Shown here: positions 23,886-32,162 of the stretch, in pieces | Layout of the letters: every line of letters begins with the position of its first letter | Position numbering within the stretch: the first letter of the stretch is position 1 | Source: Paenibacillus roseus | GTDB taxonomy: Bacteria > Bacillota > Bacilli > Paenibacillales > Paenibacillaceae | NCBI RefSeq assembly: GCF_016424485.1 | Contig: NZ_JAELUP010000103.1 | Span: 496,001-560,000 of the forward strand | DNA: 64,000 bases | Direction of reading: 5' to 3' | Position numbers and translations under genes: made by a program | The notes under the pieces: model-generated | What the model was told of the DNA's origin: nothing | The model's database searches: none | What the model saw: the letters and a program-made list of their open reading frames with translations, nothing else

Positions 23886-23922
23886 TATTAAGGATGTCTT
23901 ATCCTGAATCAGCGCACGAAAT

Positions 23923-23957
23923 AAAAGGCCGGGAGTTGTTATTCCTGGCCTTTTTTT
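23923..23957 (+). terminator. terminator after khpA
   Basis: AAAAGGCCGGGA (23923-23934) pairs with TCCTGGCCTTTT (23943-23954) with one mismatch, ending in T7. The remaining ~320 bp before rimM hold two repeat copies and no gene. Confidence 0.85.
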
Positions 23958-24009
23958 AAAATATAAGCATTTATAAACTTACTTTTTATAAATGGCTTAT
24001 AGTTCTCCG

Positions 24010-24062
24010 CGAAACGAAGTTTTTGCCCGTCAAAGGACGGCAAAGCCGTTTACGCTTGAAAT
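24010..24062 (+). repeat. dispersed intergenic repeat, copy 2 (reference copy)
   Basis: The best-preserved copy of a ~53-bp element: CGAAACGAAGTTTTTGCCCG, then TCAAAGGACGGCAAAGCCG, then TTTACGCTTGAAAT. Internal complementarity (GCCCGTC/GACGGC) gives a small hairpin. Seven further copies lie in this window, all but one in operon-end intergenic regions. Confidence 0.85.
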
Positions 24063-24080
24063 CCGGCGATTTTTTTGACA

Positions 24081-24129
24081 CGAAACGAAGTTTTGCCTGT
24101 TACAGGAAGCAATGCGGTTTGTGCTAAAT
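24081..24129 (+). repeat. dispersed intergenic repeat, copy 3 (degenerate, tandem)
   Basis: CGAAACGAAGTTTTGCCTG...GCGGTTTGTGCTAAA, same orientation as copy 2 and 71 bp downstream. Confidence 0.7.
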
Positions 24130-24279
24130 TTCCCTGTGTCCTATATCGCTTGAATATGAAGCCAAACGCAGGAACATTCTTGCTCATGGGTTTGGCTTCT
24201 TGTTTAAAGCTGCTGGAGTGGCCGGATTCTCCGGAGATTTCAACCTGAGAAATTTTACTATATCGAGGATGTGAGCAGT

Positions 24280-24792
24280 ATGCAATGGTTAAATGTCGGC
24301 AAACTTGTCAATACGCATGGATTGCGCGGAGAAGTGAAAATTTTATCCCAAACCGATTTTCCGGATGTGCGTTTTGCTCTTGGAAGCAAGCTGGCGCTTT
24401 TCTCACCTGAGGGCAACCAGCGTCTGGATGTTCTGATTAACAGCACGCGGGAGCATAAGGGCATGTTTTTCCTGAAATTCAAGGATTACAATGATATTAA
24501 CCAGGTGGAAAAATATAAAGGCTGGTCGGTGAAGGTGCCGGAGGAACAGCAGGTCGAGCTTGAAGAAGGCGAATATTACTACTATGAGATTGTGGGATGC
24601 AAGGTATTCACCGAAGAGGGCGAAGAACTCGGCACAATTGCGGAGATTTTGCGTCCCGGCGCTAATGATGTCTGGGTTGTGGAACGGGGCTCGGGCAAGC
24701 CCGTGCTGCTTCCATTTATCGATGACGTTGTGCTTCAGGTCGATACGAAGCAGAAGCTGGTCACGGTAAGGCTGATGGAAGGGCTGATCTGA
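24280..24792 (+). CDS. rimM: ribosome maturation factor RimM
   Basis: 170 residues from ATG 24280 (a GTG at 24271 lies only two bases after GAGGAT). N-terminal motif VGKLVNTHGLRGEVKI and C-terminal PRC-barrel (EEGEYYYYEIVGCKV... VLLPFIDDVVLQVD) are typical. RimM assists 30S head assembly. Three bases separate it from trmD. Confidence 0.95.
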   Translation: MQWLNVGKLVNTHGLRGEVKILSQTDFPDVRFALGSKLALFSPEGNQRLDVLINSTREHKGMFFLKFKDYNDINQVEKYKGWSVKVPEEQQVELEEGEYYYYEIVGCKVFTEEGEELGTIAEILRPGANDVWVVERGSGKPVLLPFIDDVVLQVDTKQKLVTVRLMEGLI

Positions 24793-24795
24793 CCG

Positions 24796-25551
24796 ATGCG
24801 GATGGATGTGTTGACGCTGTTTCCGGAAATGTTCGAGGGTGTGTTCCGTTCCAGCATTCTGGGGAAAGCGCAAGAGAAAGGGCTTGTTTCTTTGCGTACG
24901 CTTAATTTTAGACAATTTTCCGGCAATAAGCATAGCACGGTGGATGATTATCCATACGGTGGAGGCGGAGGCATGGTGCTCCAGGCCGAACCGATTTTTG
25001 GGGCTGTGGAGAGCCTGACAGAAGGGCTTGAGAGCAAGCCGCGGGTCATTCTGATGTGCCCTCAGGGAGAGACTTTTACCCAGCGCAAGGCTGAGGAACT
25101 GGCGAGCGAGCAGCATCTGATCTTTGTATGCGGTCACTACGAAGGTTATGACGAGAGGATTCGTGAGCATCTGGTCACGGATGAGCTGTCCATCGGGGAT
25201 TATGTGCTGACCGGGGGCGAGCTGCCGGCGATGGTCGTCATTGACAGCGTGGCGCGGCTGCTGCCCGGAGTGTTAGGTAATGAATCCTCTGCGGTGACGG
25301 ATTCATTCAGTACCGGGCTGCTCGAATATCCGCACTACACGCGCCCAGCCTCATTCAGGGGATGGGAAGTCCCCGAGGTGCTGATCTCCGGGCACCATGG
25401 CAATATCGGGCTGTGGCGCCGTCAGCAGTCGCTGCTGCGTACATTGCGCCGCAGGCCGGAGCTTCTGAAGCAGGCTGAACTGACTGTCAAGGAGCTGAAA
25501 TGGCTCAAGGAAGAGCACGGTTATGAGCCGGATGATGTTTCCGCGAAATAA
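24796..25551 (+). CDS. trmD: tRNA (guanine(37)-N(1))-methyltransferase TrmD
   Basis: 251 residues. SPOUT methyltransferase with the trefoil-knot SAM site: HYEGYDERI, SIGDYVLTGGELPA and the catalytic region NESSAVTDSF...LEYPHYTRP. Methylates G37 of tRNAs to prevent +1 frameshifting. No strong ribosome binding site; starting three bases after the rimM stop it is probably translationally coupled. Confidence 0.97.
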   Translation: MRMDVLTLFPEMFEGVFRSSILGKAQEKGLVSLRTLNFRQFSGNKHSTVDDYPYGGGGGMVLQAEPIFGAVESLTEGLESKPRVILMCPQGETFTQRKAEELASEQHLIFVCGHYEGYDERIREHLVTDELSIGDYVLTGGELPAMVVIDSVARLLPGVLGNESSAVTDSFSTGLLEYPHYTRPASFRGWEVPEVLISGHHGNIGLWRRQQSLLRTLRRRPELLKQAELTVKELKWLKEEHGYEPDDVSAK

Positions 25552-25591
25552 TCAAGGAAATGGTTGTATTTGGAGCCCGGTTATGATAGTA

Positions 25592-25698
25592 TTGAAATGT
25601 TGTTTGCAATAACCGGACGGTCCGCTATCGGCTAGGACATGCGTTAATTTGAGCGTATTGAGCTTATATGAACGTCTGAGGCGGAAGGAGGCAATATC
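25592..25698 (+). promoter_or_regulatory. structured leader of rplS (possible L19 autoregulatory leader)
   Basis: The 147-bp trmD-rplS gap contains TCCGC (25621-25625) complementary to GCGGA (25681-25685), the latter abutting the AGGAGG of rplS, plus smaller stems between. L19 leaders of Firmicutes are known to repress rplS in this location. Structure assigned by eye only. Confidence 0.45.
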
Positions 25699-26040
25699 AT
25701 GAACATTTTACAAACAATCGCACAAGAGCAGCTTCGTCAGGATATCCCAAGTTTTCGTCCTGGTGACACTCTGAAAGTGCATGTAAAAGTTATCGAGGGT
25801 TCCCGTGAGCGGATTCAGTTGTTCGAAGGCGTTGTAATCAAACGTCGCGGCGGCGGTATCAGCGAAACATTTACGGTTCGTAAGATTTCTTACGGCGTAG
25901 GCGTTGAGAGAACATTCCCGATCAACTCGCCAAAGATTGATAGAATCGAAGTGGCTCGCCGCGGTAAAGTACGTCGCGCTAAGCTGTACTACCTTCGCAA
26001 TCTGCGTGGTAAAGCTGCGAGAATTAAAGAGATTCGCTAA
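25699..26040 (+). CDS. rplS: 50S ribosomal protein L19
   Basis: 113 residues with typical L19 sequence (PSFRPGDTLKVHVKVIEGSRERIQ, FPINSPKIDRIEVARRGKVRRAKLYYLR). ATG 25699 follows GGAAGGAGG. Forms part of the 30S-50S interface. The rimM-trmD-rplS cluster order is conserved. Confidence 0.98.
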   Translation: MNILQTIAQEQLRQDIPSFRPGDTLKVHVKVIEGSRERIQLFEGVVIKRRGGGISETFTVRKISYGVGVERTFPINSPKIDRIEVARRGKVRRAKLYYLRNLRGKAARIKEIR

Positions 26041-26051
26041 TAAACGACATG

Positions 26052-26087
26052 GGGGCTTGCGCAAACAAGCCCCTTTTCGTTTTTTTA
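26052..26087 (+). terminator. rplS terminator
   Basis: GGGGCTTG (26052-26059) and CAAGCCCC (26066-26073) form a perfect stem, followed by TTTTCGTTTTTTT. Confidence 0.9.
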
Positions 26088-26089
26088 AA

Positions 26090-26132
26090 ACTTTTGCCCG
26101 TTCAAGGGCGGCAGAGCCGGTTGTGCTTGAAG
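26090..26132 (+). repeat. dispersed intergenic repeat, copy 4
   Basis: ACTTTTGCCCGTTCAAGGGC then GGCAGAGCCGGTTGTGCTTGA, directly after the rplS terminator. The rest of the 26041-26432 gap holds a promoter-like motif and no convincing gene. Confidence 0.7.
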
Positions 26133-26160
26133 CCTTGTTTTTGTCTAAATTGCAGTAAGT

Positions 26161-26189
26161 TTGCGTTTCTATTTAAAATTTTGTATATT
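26161..26189 (+). promoter_or_regulatory. possible promoter for lepB
   Basis: TTGCGT (26161-26166), 17 bp, TATATT (26184-26189), about 240 bp before lepB. Confidence 0.4.
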
Positions 26190-26432
26190 CAAATATAGGG
26201 CGTCGGAATCGGTCCGTTCTGTGCAGCAAAGCAAGCGTACATAGAATGATAGACCGCTTTTATATGTTCCGGCAGGTTATTTTCCGCAAGAGGGACTTTT
26301 TGACTGTAAGCAGCAGCTCGTCTTCGCTCCGTTTCCAGGTGCGGTGCGATAGCAGGCAGATGCTGGCAGGCGATGCTGTCGATGGTCGCTTGCACCTTTG
26401 TTTCATCATGCTAGTGAAAGTGGGCGTATAAC

Positions 26433-27134
26433 ATGGAACAGAAGCCAGAAGAACAAGTCGAACAACACAATTCCGGACAATCTTCAGATGTGTCGTCAGG
26501 CCAGCCTTATTCCGGAGCCTCAGGCAGTTTGGGAACACCCGGGCAGGAAGCAACTGCTCCTAAGCCTAACAAAGCAAAAAGGGAAGCCATGGAGTGGATC
26601 AAGGCGCTTGCGATAGCCGCGTTGCTCGTACTCGTAATCCGCTCCTTCTTATTCTCTCCCTTTATTGTGGACGGGCCGTCTATGAAGCCTAATTTTCATA
26701 CCGGAGAGCGTGTCATTGTCAATAAAATCCTCTATGATATCCGGGGGCCGAAGCGCGGTGAAGTCGTGGTTTTCCATGTTCCGCAGGAAAATCGTGATTT
26801 TATCAAACGTGTTATTGGGGTGCCTGGGGACAAAGTGAAGCTTGAGGGTGACGATCTGTACATCAATGGTGAAAAGGTGGAGGAGCCTTACCTGAAGGGA
26901 GCAATCGAACAGGCCAGAAAAGAAAACAGGTTGTATAACATGACGGAGAACTTCCCGAACTCCTTTGTGCAATCGGACGTAGTGCCGGAAGGAATGTTCT
27001 TGGCATTTGGCGATAACCGCAGCGATAGCCGCGACAGCCGGATGATCGGATATATTTCGACGAAAGAACTGGTGGGCAGAGCAGATGTTATCTTCTGGCC
27101 GCTGAAAGATATGCAAATTATAAAACACGGATGA
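26433..27134 (+). CDS. lepB: type I signal peptidase
   Basis: 233 residues: a hydrophilic Gln/Pro/Ser-rich cytoplasmic N-terminal extension of ~50 residues, one membrane anchor (~54-75, WIKALAIAALLVLVIRSFLF) and the S26 protease domain. Catalytic Ser83 in VDGPSMKPNF and Lys125 in RDFIKRVIGVPGDK are present, and the box DNRSDSRDSR follows. Removes signal peptides from Sec/Tat-exported proteins. The ribosome binding site is weak. Followed 10 bp later by rbgA. Confidence 0.95.
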   Translation: MEQKPEEQVEQHNSGQSSDVSSGQPYSGASGSLGTPGQEATAPKPNKAKREAMEWIKALAIAALLVLVIRSFLFSPFIVDGPSMKPNFHTGERVIVNKILYDIRGPKRGEVVVFHVPQENRDFIKRVIGVPGDKVKLEGDDLYINGEKVEEPYLKGAIEQARKENRLYNMTENFPNSFVQSDVVPEGMFLAFGDNRSDSRDSRMIGYISTKELVGRADVIFWPLKDMQIIKHG

Positions 27135-27144
27135 GGTGAGTGCT

Positions 27145-28011
27145 TTGACCATTCAATGGTTTCCAGGGCACATGACAAGAGCAAGACGGCAAATTGAGGC
27201 AAAACTCAAGTTGATCGATATCGTCATTGAGCTTCTGGATGCACGTGTTCCGTTGTCGAGCCGCAACCCGATGGTAGATGAAATTCTGAGCGGGAAGCCG
27301 CGGTTGATCGTATTGAACAAGGCTGATTTGGCTGATCCACGGGCAACTGACCAGTGGATTTCTTTTTTTTCAAAAGAAGGTCATGCCTGTATTGCAGTCG
27401 ATTCTTCAACGGGCACGAGAGTAGCAGATATTCCGCAGCGGGTGAAAGAGCTGCTGGATCATAAAATTGTTCGCATGAAACAAAAGGGGATGAACCCGCG
27501 CGCGCTGCGTGCGCTTATTGTGGGCATTCCGAACGTTGGCAAATCTACGCTAATTAACCGTCTGGCGGGACGCAGCATTGCTTTGACCGGAGATCGTCCG
27601 GGGGTGACCAAAGGTCAGCAATGGATTAAAGTGGGCAATGAAATGGAATTGCTGGATACTCCGGGTATTTTGTGGCCGAAATTCGAGGACCAATTAGTCG
27701 GTTACAGATTGGCGATGACGGGAGCGATTCGAGAGGAAATTCTTAATATCGAGGATATTGCTTTCTTCGCGGTGCGGGTTCTTGCCGACCGTTATTGGGA
27801 TACGCTTAAGGAACGGTTTGGACTGGAGACGCCGCCGAAGGATGTGGAAGACTCCGAAGAGATTGTGAAGGTGATGGAGGACATCGGGCGCAAGCGCGGC
27901 TGTCTGCTTGGCGGCGGACGAGTCGATCTGGAGAAGGTGTCCGGTATTATATTGAGAGAGCTTCGCGCAGGCAAACTTGGGCGTATTACACTTGATGAAC
28001 CGCAGCAGTAA
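27145..28011 (+). CDS. rbgA: ribosome biogenesis GTPase RbgA (YlqF)
   Basis: 288 residues from TTG 27145 behind GAGGTGAG; this start yields MTIQWFPGHM, the family N-terminus. Circularly permuted GTPase motifs occur in order G4 (NKADLAD), G1 (GIPNVGKSTLINRL) and G3 (DTPGILWP). Needed for late 50S assembly, including L16 incorporation. Next to rnhB as in B. subtilis. Confidence 0.96.
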   Translation: MTIQWFPGHMTRARRQIEAKLKLIDIVIELLDARVPLSSRNPMVDEILSGKPRLIVLNKADLADPRATDQWISFFSKEGHACIAVDSSTGTRVADIPQRVKELLDHKIVRMKQKGMNPRALRALIVGIPNVGKSTLINRLAGRSIALTGDRPGVTKGQQWIKVGNEMELLDTPGILWPKFEDQLVGYRLAMTGAIREEILNIEDIAFFAVRVLADRYWDTLKERFGLETPPKDVEDSEEIVKVMEDIGRKRGCLLGGGRVDLEKVSGIILRELRAGKLGRITLDEPQQ

Positions 28012-28097
28012 TGCAGGTTCACAGAATCATTTCGGCTTGCATGATACAGTGCGCTCTGCAGGGATATGGAGATGAGGCTGCATTAGGGGGAAACACA

Positions 28098-28709
28098 ATG
28101 CTCGATTACGAACGGCAAGTATGGGAGCAAGGATACCAGCATATTGCCGGTGTGGATGAGGTAGGTCGCGGCTGTCTGTTTGGCGATGTGGTGGCGGCGG
28201 CGGTCATTTTGCCGCCCGGTCTCATCCTGGAGGACGTCGATGATTCCAAGAAGCTGTCGGCCAAGAAGCGGGAACAATTGTATGAGATTATTACGGAGCA
28301 GGCGCTCGCTTGGTCGGTAGCAGCCATTTCTGCGGATGAGATCGATAGAATCAATATTAAGCAGGCATCCAGACTGGCAATGAAGCGGGCGGTAGAACAA
28401 CTGGAGGTCGCAGCGGACTACTTGCTGATTGACGCAGAGAAGATCGATAGCAAGCTGCCACAACTCGCCATTATCCATGGGGATGCGAGCAGCCAGTCGA
28501 TTGCGGCGGCTTCAATTGTTGCCAAGGTCACCCGAGACCGGTTGTGTGCTGAAGAATGGGACAGCATGTACCCGGAGTATGGGATTGCGATACATAAAGG
28601 CTATGCCACGAAGCTTCATCGGGAAAGGATTCTGGAGTTTGGTCCCAGTCCGATGCATCGACGTTCATTTTTGGGCAAGCTGCTGTCTGAGCAGCAGATG
28701 TTGTTTTAA
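28098..28709 (+). CDS. rnhB: ribonuclease HII
   Basis: 203 residues from ATG 28098 (AGGGGG upstream). Acidic active site in GVDEVGRGCLFGDVVAAAV (Asp20, Glu21) and in LLIDAEKID. The reading frame extends upstream to 28011, but that extension lacks a ribosome binding site and family similarity. It removes ribonucleotides from DNA and RNA primers. Confidence 0.94.
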   Translation: MLDYERQVWEQGYQHIAGVDEVGRGCLFGDVVAAAVILPPGLILEDVDDSKKLSAKKREQLYEIITEQALAWSVAAISADEIDRINIKQASRLAMKRAVEQLEVAADYLLIDAEKIDSKLPQLAIIHGDASSQSIAAASIVAKVTRDRLCAEEWDSMYPEYGIAIHKGYATKLHRERILEFGPSPMHRRSFLGKLLSEQQMLF

Positions 28710-28714
28710 TCACT

Positions 28715-28743
28715 AAGCAGGCGCTTGTCGCTTGCTTTTTTTT
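28715..28743 (+). terminator. rnhB terminator
   Basis: AAGCAGGCG (28715-28723) pairs with CGCTTGCTT (28729-28737), with one G-U pair, ending in a T-run. Confidence 0.85.
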
Positions 28744-28781
28744 GCCCGTCACAGGACGGCAAAGTCGTTTACGCTTGAATT
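28739..28781 (+). repeat. dispersed intergenic repeat, copy 5
   Basis: TTGCCCGTCACAGGACGGCA then AAGTCGTTTACGCTTGAAT, abutting the rnhB terminator tail. Confidence 0.75.
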
Positions 28782-28885
28782 TACGAATGTGTAAGTTTCA
28801 GCCTGAGGATAGCTTTTGAAAAAGTCGAGGCTATATTGCCCAGGAAATTTTACCTATACGCAAATAGAAACTTTCACACACAGGT

Positions 28886-28908
28886 CTTGACTGACATTCA
28901 TTCGTTCA
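28886..28908 (+). repeat. 23-bp element shared with 13016-13038
   Basis: Identical to 13016-13038 at 21 of 23 positions; core TGACTGA-CAT-TCATTCG is an imperfect inverted repeat. It lies upstream of the candidate ylqG promoter. Confidence 0.5.
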
Positions 28909-28929
28909 TGTTGCAGGATCAGCAGGCAA

Positions 28930-28957
28930 TAAACAATTGACTATAAAATGCCGATAT
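28930..28957 (+). promoter_or_regulatory. sigma-D (flagellar) promoter candidate for ylqGH
   Basis: TAAA (28930-28933) and GCCGATAT (28950-28957) match the two halves of sigma-D promoters; the -10 octamer is identical to consensus, though the 16-bp gap is one longer than usual. The downstream genes are flagellar-type, which supports the call. Confidence 0.55.
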
Positions 28958-29008
28958 AAAATGTAATACATGATCTGAACGAAGTTGCAGGATGATTGGA
29001 GGCATGAC

Positions 29009-31240
29009 ATGCATATCGGAGCATTTATTAGAGGTCTGGTTGGCGGCGAGCCGAGAACGGGAGACTTCAGGGAGCTGGAGCTAAGGTCTGGGCAGGTAGT
29101 CAGCGGACTGGTGCTGGAATCATCAGATAATGAAGCGCTTGTTCAAATCAATGGCGCTCAGGTTCGGGCAAAGCTGGAGGTTCCGCTGCAGCCTGGAATG
29201 CGCACATTGCTTGTTGTGCAACCGGAGACGAATAATGGACTGCCGGTACTCAAGCCTGCAGATACCCTGTCAGGGCAAATGACGGCTGAAACGCTTAAGG
29301 ATCTGGTCAAGTCGCTCGGATTGCCTGCGGACAAGCAGTGGCCACAGGATTTGGTCAAGCAGCTGCAAAAGGATGGCGTACCGCTTACAAAGGAGCTGGG
29401 CGAGGCCCTTGCCAAAGCATTGTCAGTGATGCCCAAGGGTGCAGATGAAGGCAAGTGGCTGCAGGCGGCGGCTACGGCATTTCAGAGGGGCTTGCCCATG
29501 ACGCCTGCGGTTCTGTCAGGACTCCAACAGGTAATGTCTGGGAGGCCAATTCATGAACTGCTGGATCAGCTTCAGACGGGGCTTAAGGCATGGGTCGGCG
29601 ATCTTCAAAACGGTGCGGTAGCAGGCCAGTTAAAGCCGGGCGCTCCGGCGGCGGAGGCGCTTATTGCCCGCCTTCAAGCGCTGCTCGGAGAAGGAGATGC
29701 ATTGCTGCGTTCGGCAAGTACAGGAGACAATGGAATATCCCGTCCGGGCAGCAGTCCTGTTCTGCCGCAGCCGCAAACCGACCTGGCGCTGGCCCAGCAG
29801 GGGGGGCGAGGTTCTTCAACTGGCATTATCAATAGCCCATCCGGGACCGGAATAGCTGCTGGAGCTGCCGCGCTGACTGAACTGGCCGGACAAGAACAGA
29901 ATGTCCAGTCAGCGCGGCAGCCTGCTCATGGAGGACAAGCAGTTCAAACTCAACAGAGCGGGGTCAATCAGACTGGCGCAGCAGCCGGCCAGCAGGGCGC
30001 ACAGGGCGGACAGCCCGTTCAAACTGCGCAGCAAGTCCAATCCAATCAGACTATGCCTCAGCCGGGAACAACGGGGGCAAGCGCTAATGCTGCCGATGCG
30101 AAAACTGCACCGGTCGCACAAACACAAAATCGTGCTGTAATTTTAGAATCCGGTCTACAGGCAGGGAATAACGGAAGAACAGATGGAGGGGGGACGACTG
30201 CGACCGGATTCAATCAGGTTGGTCATCTGCCGTCTCAGACCCCATCACCCGGCGGCGGATGGATCGGAGATTTATTCAAGTGGTTAGGAGTAAGTCATGA
30301 GCGCCAAATCTCGCGGGACATCGCAGCCGCAACAGGTCAAGGAACCGGTCAGGGGAACGCTGGAGCAGCGGCATCATCGGCACCTGCGGGGCAAGGAGCA
30401 ACTCCTGGCAATGTTGCAGCTTCCGGTTCTGCAGGACACATGAATGTCGCAGCCTCGGCTAAGAATGAAACTGTGCAGCCGCTCCAACAGGAGTCTGTGC
30501 GTGTTGCAGGAAGCCAGGATGCATCAGCGGCTGCGGGACGCTCCGCAGCGGGTTCATCCCCGGTGCAGCAGCCTGTTCATGCCGCAGGTCTGGAGCGTGC
30601 AGCGACAGGAGCGCAGTTGCATCAGACTTCTCTTCCGCCTGGTCCGGCAGCGGCAGACGCACTCCGAATCGGGACAGGAGCGGAGTCGCTCAAGAGTGCG
30701 CTGCTGTTGCTGGCGGCTTCTGATAATGCTCCTGCAGCATTGCGGGAGACTGCCCAGCAGCTTGTACAGCATATTACGGGCCAGCAGCTTTTGCTTGCCC
30801 CGGAGAGAGGCAATTCGCCGTTCACACATGTGGCGATGGTCATCCCTTTTTATAATGAGCAGGGAGGCCAGACAGCGGCAATTCATATCCAGACGAGGAG
30901 GGGGCGCAAGGGTGAACTGGACGCACAGAACTGCCGTCTGCTCTTTGACTTGCAGATGAAGCAGCTGGGAGACACCCTTATCGATGTTCAGGTTGTCGAC
31001 CGAATGGTAAGTCTACAGGTGTGGAATGACCACCCTGCGACCCAGCCGCTGCTGGAAGGCTCTCGCGAAGAAATAGGGGAGGCGCTTCAACAGTCGGGCT
31101 ACAAGCTCCTTTCACTCAAAACGCAGCCAATGCCTGAAGCTGACGGGCAGGCAACCGCGGCGTCCAGCAAGCAGACCGGCCCCGAGCTGTCCACGGCTTT
31201 TGTCTCCAGACCGTATAAAGGAATGGATTTGCGTGTATGA
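29009..31240 (+). CDS. ylqG: FliK-like protein YlqG
   Basis: 743 residues from ATG 29009 behind TTGGAGGCATGAC. N-terminal ~220 residues are structured (MHIGAFIRGLVGGEP..., ELELRSGQVVSGLVLES), the centre (~270-560) is a low-complexity Gln/Gly/Ala/Ser linker, and the C-terminal ~150 residues (GELDAQNCRLLFDLQMKQLGDTLIDVQVVDRMVSLQVW) resemble the hook-length-control C-terminal domain. Position between rnhB and an FlhB-like gene is that of ylqG-ylqH in B. subtilis. Whether it measures hook length is unknown; a canonical fliK is present at 52573. The long repeat-rich linker makes it larger than its B. subtilis counterpart. Confidence 0.8.
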   Translation: MHIGAFIRGLVGGEPRTGDFRELELRSGQVVSGLVLESSDNEALVQINGAQVRAKLEVPLQPGMRTLLVVQPETNNGLPVLKPADTLSGQMTAETLKDLVKSLGLPADKQWPQDLVKQLQKDGVPLTKELGEALAKALSVMPKGADEGKWLQAAATAFQRGLPMTPAVLSGLQQVMSGRPIHELLDQLQTGLKAWVGDLQNGAVAGQLKPGAPAAEALIARLQALLGEGDALLRSASTGDNGISRPGSSPVLPQPQTDLALAQQGGRGSSTGIINSPSGTGIAAGAAALTELAGQEQNVQSARQPAHGGQAVQTQQSGVNQTGAAAGQQGAQGGQPVQTAQQVQSNQTMPQPGTTGASANAADAKTAPVAQTQNRAVILESGLQAGNNGRTDGGGTTATGFNQVGHLPSQTPSPGGGWIGDLFKWLGVSHERQISRDIAAATGQGTGQGNAGAAASSAPAGQGATPGNVAASGSAGHMNVAASAKNETVQPLQQESVRVAGSQDASAAAGRSAAGSSPVQQPVHAAGLERAATGAQLHQTSLPPGPAAADALRIGTGAESLKSALLLLAASDNAPAALRETAQQLVQHITGQQLLLAPERGNSPFTHVAMVIPFYNEQGGQTAAIHIQTRRGRKGELDAQNCRLLFDLQMKQLGDTLIDVQVVDRMVSLQVWNDHPATQPLLEGSREEIGEALQQSGYKLLSLKTQPMPEADGQATAASSKQTGPELSTAFVSRPYKGMDLRV

Positions 31241-31539
31241 AGGACAAGGACAGGGAAGCTAAACCTGCAATAAAAAAGGCTGTCGCCTTGAAATATGAAC
31301 CGGAGGCGAATGCTGCGCCAACCGTGATTGCCAAAGGCAGTGGAAAACTGGCAGAGGAAATTTTGGAGCGGGCGGCTCAAAACGGCGTTCCAATTCAGGA
31401 AGACGCTTCATTGGTCGAGGTGCTTTCGAAGTTGGAGATCGACCAGCAAATTCCTCCGGAGTTGTACACGCTGGTAGCCGAAATATTAAGCTTCATTTAC
31501 CGTTCAGATCAAAAGGCCGGAGGCTGGGAGAATGAATAA
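31237..31539 (+). CDS. ylqH: FlhB-like cytoplasmic domain protein YlqH
   Basis: 100 residues corresponding to the C-terminal cytoplasmic part of FlhB after its autocleavage site (KKAVALKYEPEANAAPTVIAKGSGKLAEEILERAAQNGVPIQED), with no membrane helices and no NPTH. The ATG overlaps the ylqG stop (ATGA), so the two are coupled. Co-occurrence of a FliK-like and an FlhB-C-like protein suggests they interact like FliK and FlhB-CC (inference). Confidence 0.88.
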   Translation: MKDKDREAKPAIKKAVALKYEPEANAAPTVIAKGSGKLAEEILERAAQNGVPIQEDASLVEVLSKLEIDQQIPPELYTLVAEILSFIYRSDQKAGGWENE

Positions 31540-31942
31540 CAATGAACGCATCGTTCCTGCCGTCAACCAGCGGGTTAGCCGCAACGAGGTGGGCCAAATC
31601 GGTGAAAAAGCCGCCGCAGACTATCTGGAGCGGCATGGATGGCGGATTGTAGAGCGCAACTGGCGTTGCCGCTCCGGTGAAATCGATCTGATTGCGATCC
31701 CGCCTGAACCGGAACATACGCTGGTTTTTGTGGAGGTTCGCACCCGGAGAGCATCCGGACAGTTCGGGACGGCGGTGGAGTCTGTGGACTACCGGAAGCA
31801 GCGTCAAGTCCGGGCTGTAGCGCAAGTTTATTTGCACCGGCATGGCGGAGCGGAGCTGGCACTGCGTTTTGATGTGGCGGCGGTGACATTGGACAGAGAG
31901 CTTGGGGTAACCGGGCTTGAATGGATACAGGGAGCTTTTTAA
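31532..31942 (+). CDS. YraN/UPF0102 family protein
   Basis: 136 residues of the YraN family, predicted Holliday-junction-resolvase-like nuclease fold: GQIGEKAAADYLERHGWRIVERNWRCRSGEIDLIAIPPE...LVFVEVRTRR, with the family E, D and E-x-R/K acidic motif. No experimental function is established for most members. It overlaps ylqH by 8 bp. Confidence 0.9.
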   Translation: MNNNERIVPAVNQRVSRNEVGQIGEKAAADYLERHGWRIVERNWRCRSGEIDLIAIPPEPEHTLVFVEVRTRRASGQFGTAVESVDYRKQRQVRAVAQVYLHRHGGAELALRFDVAAVTLDRELGVTGLEWIQGAF

Positions 31943-31955
31943 GAGAAATCTTTTT

Positions 31956-31980
31956 GAAAGGCAAAGCCCGTTTATGCTTG
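31956..31980 (+). repeat. dispersed intergenic repeat, copy 6 (partial)
   Basis: GAAAGGCAAAGCCCGTTTAT then GCTTG, the 3' half of the element, downstream of the yraN-like gene. Confidence 0.5.
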
Positions 31981-31998
31981 TTGTATAGCATGTTTATG

Positions 31999-32024
31999 GA
32001 GAGCCGTAAAGCGGTTCTCTTTTT
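31999..32024 (+). terminator. terminator after yraN-like gene
   Basis: GAGAGCCG (31999-32006) pairs with CGGTTCTC (32012-32019), with one G-U, then T5. Confidence 0.8.
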
Positions 32025-32162
32025 ACTTCCCGAATTATAAATCCATCCAAAGATAAGCTGAATGTCCCCCTTTCTTGCAAAACGGATAGCTTTGTTATAT
32101 TCTTATACCTAGATTTACGATGTATTAATTTATTTTAAAATGCTATGAAAGGAGAGAGTACT

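Noticed and set aside
26189..26395. Reverse-strand frames upstream of lepB (68 aa, and a 97-aa frame at 26260-26553) that in combination give a short SANT-like stretch (TWKRSEDELLL)
   Set aside because: Needs a frameshift, lacks a ribosome binding site, and the longer frame overlaps lepB; too weak to call a gene or pseudogene.
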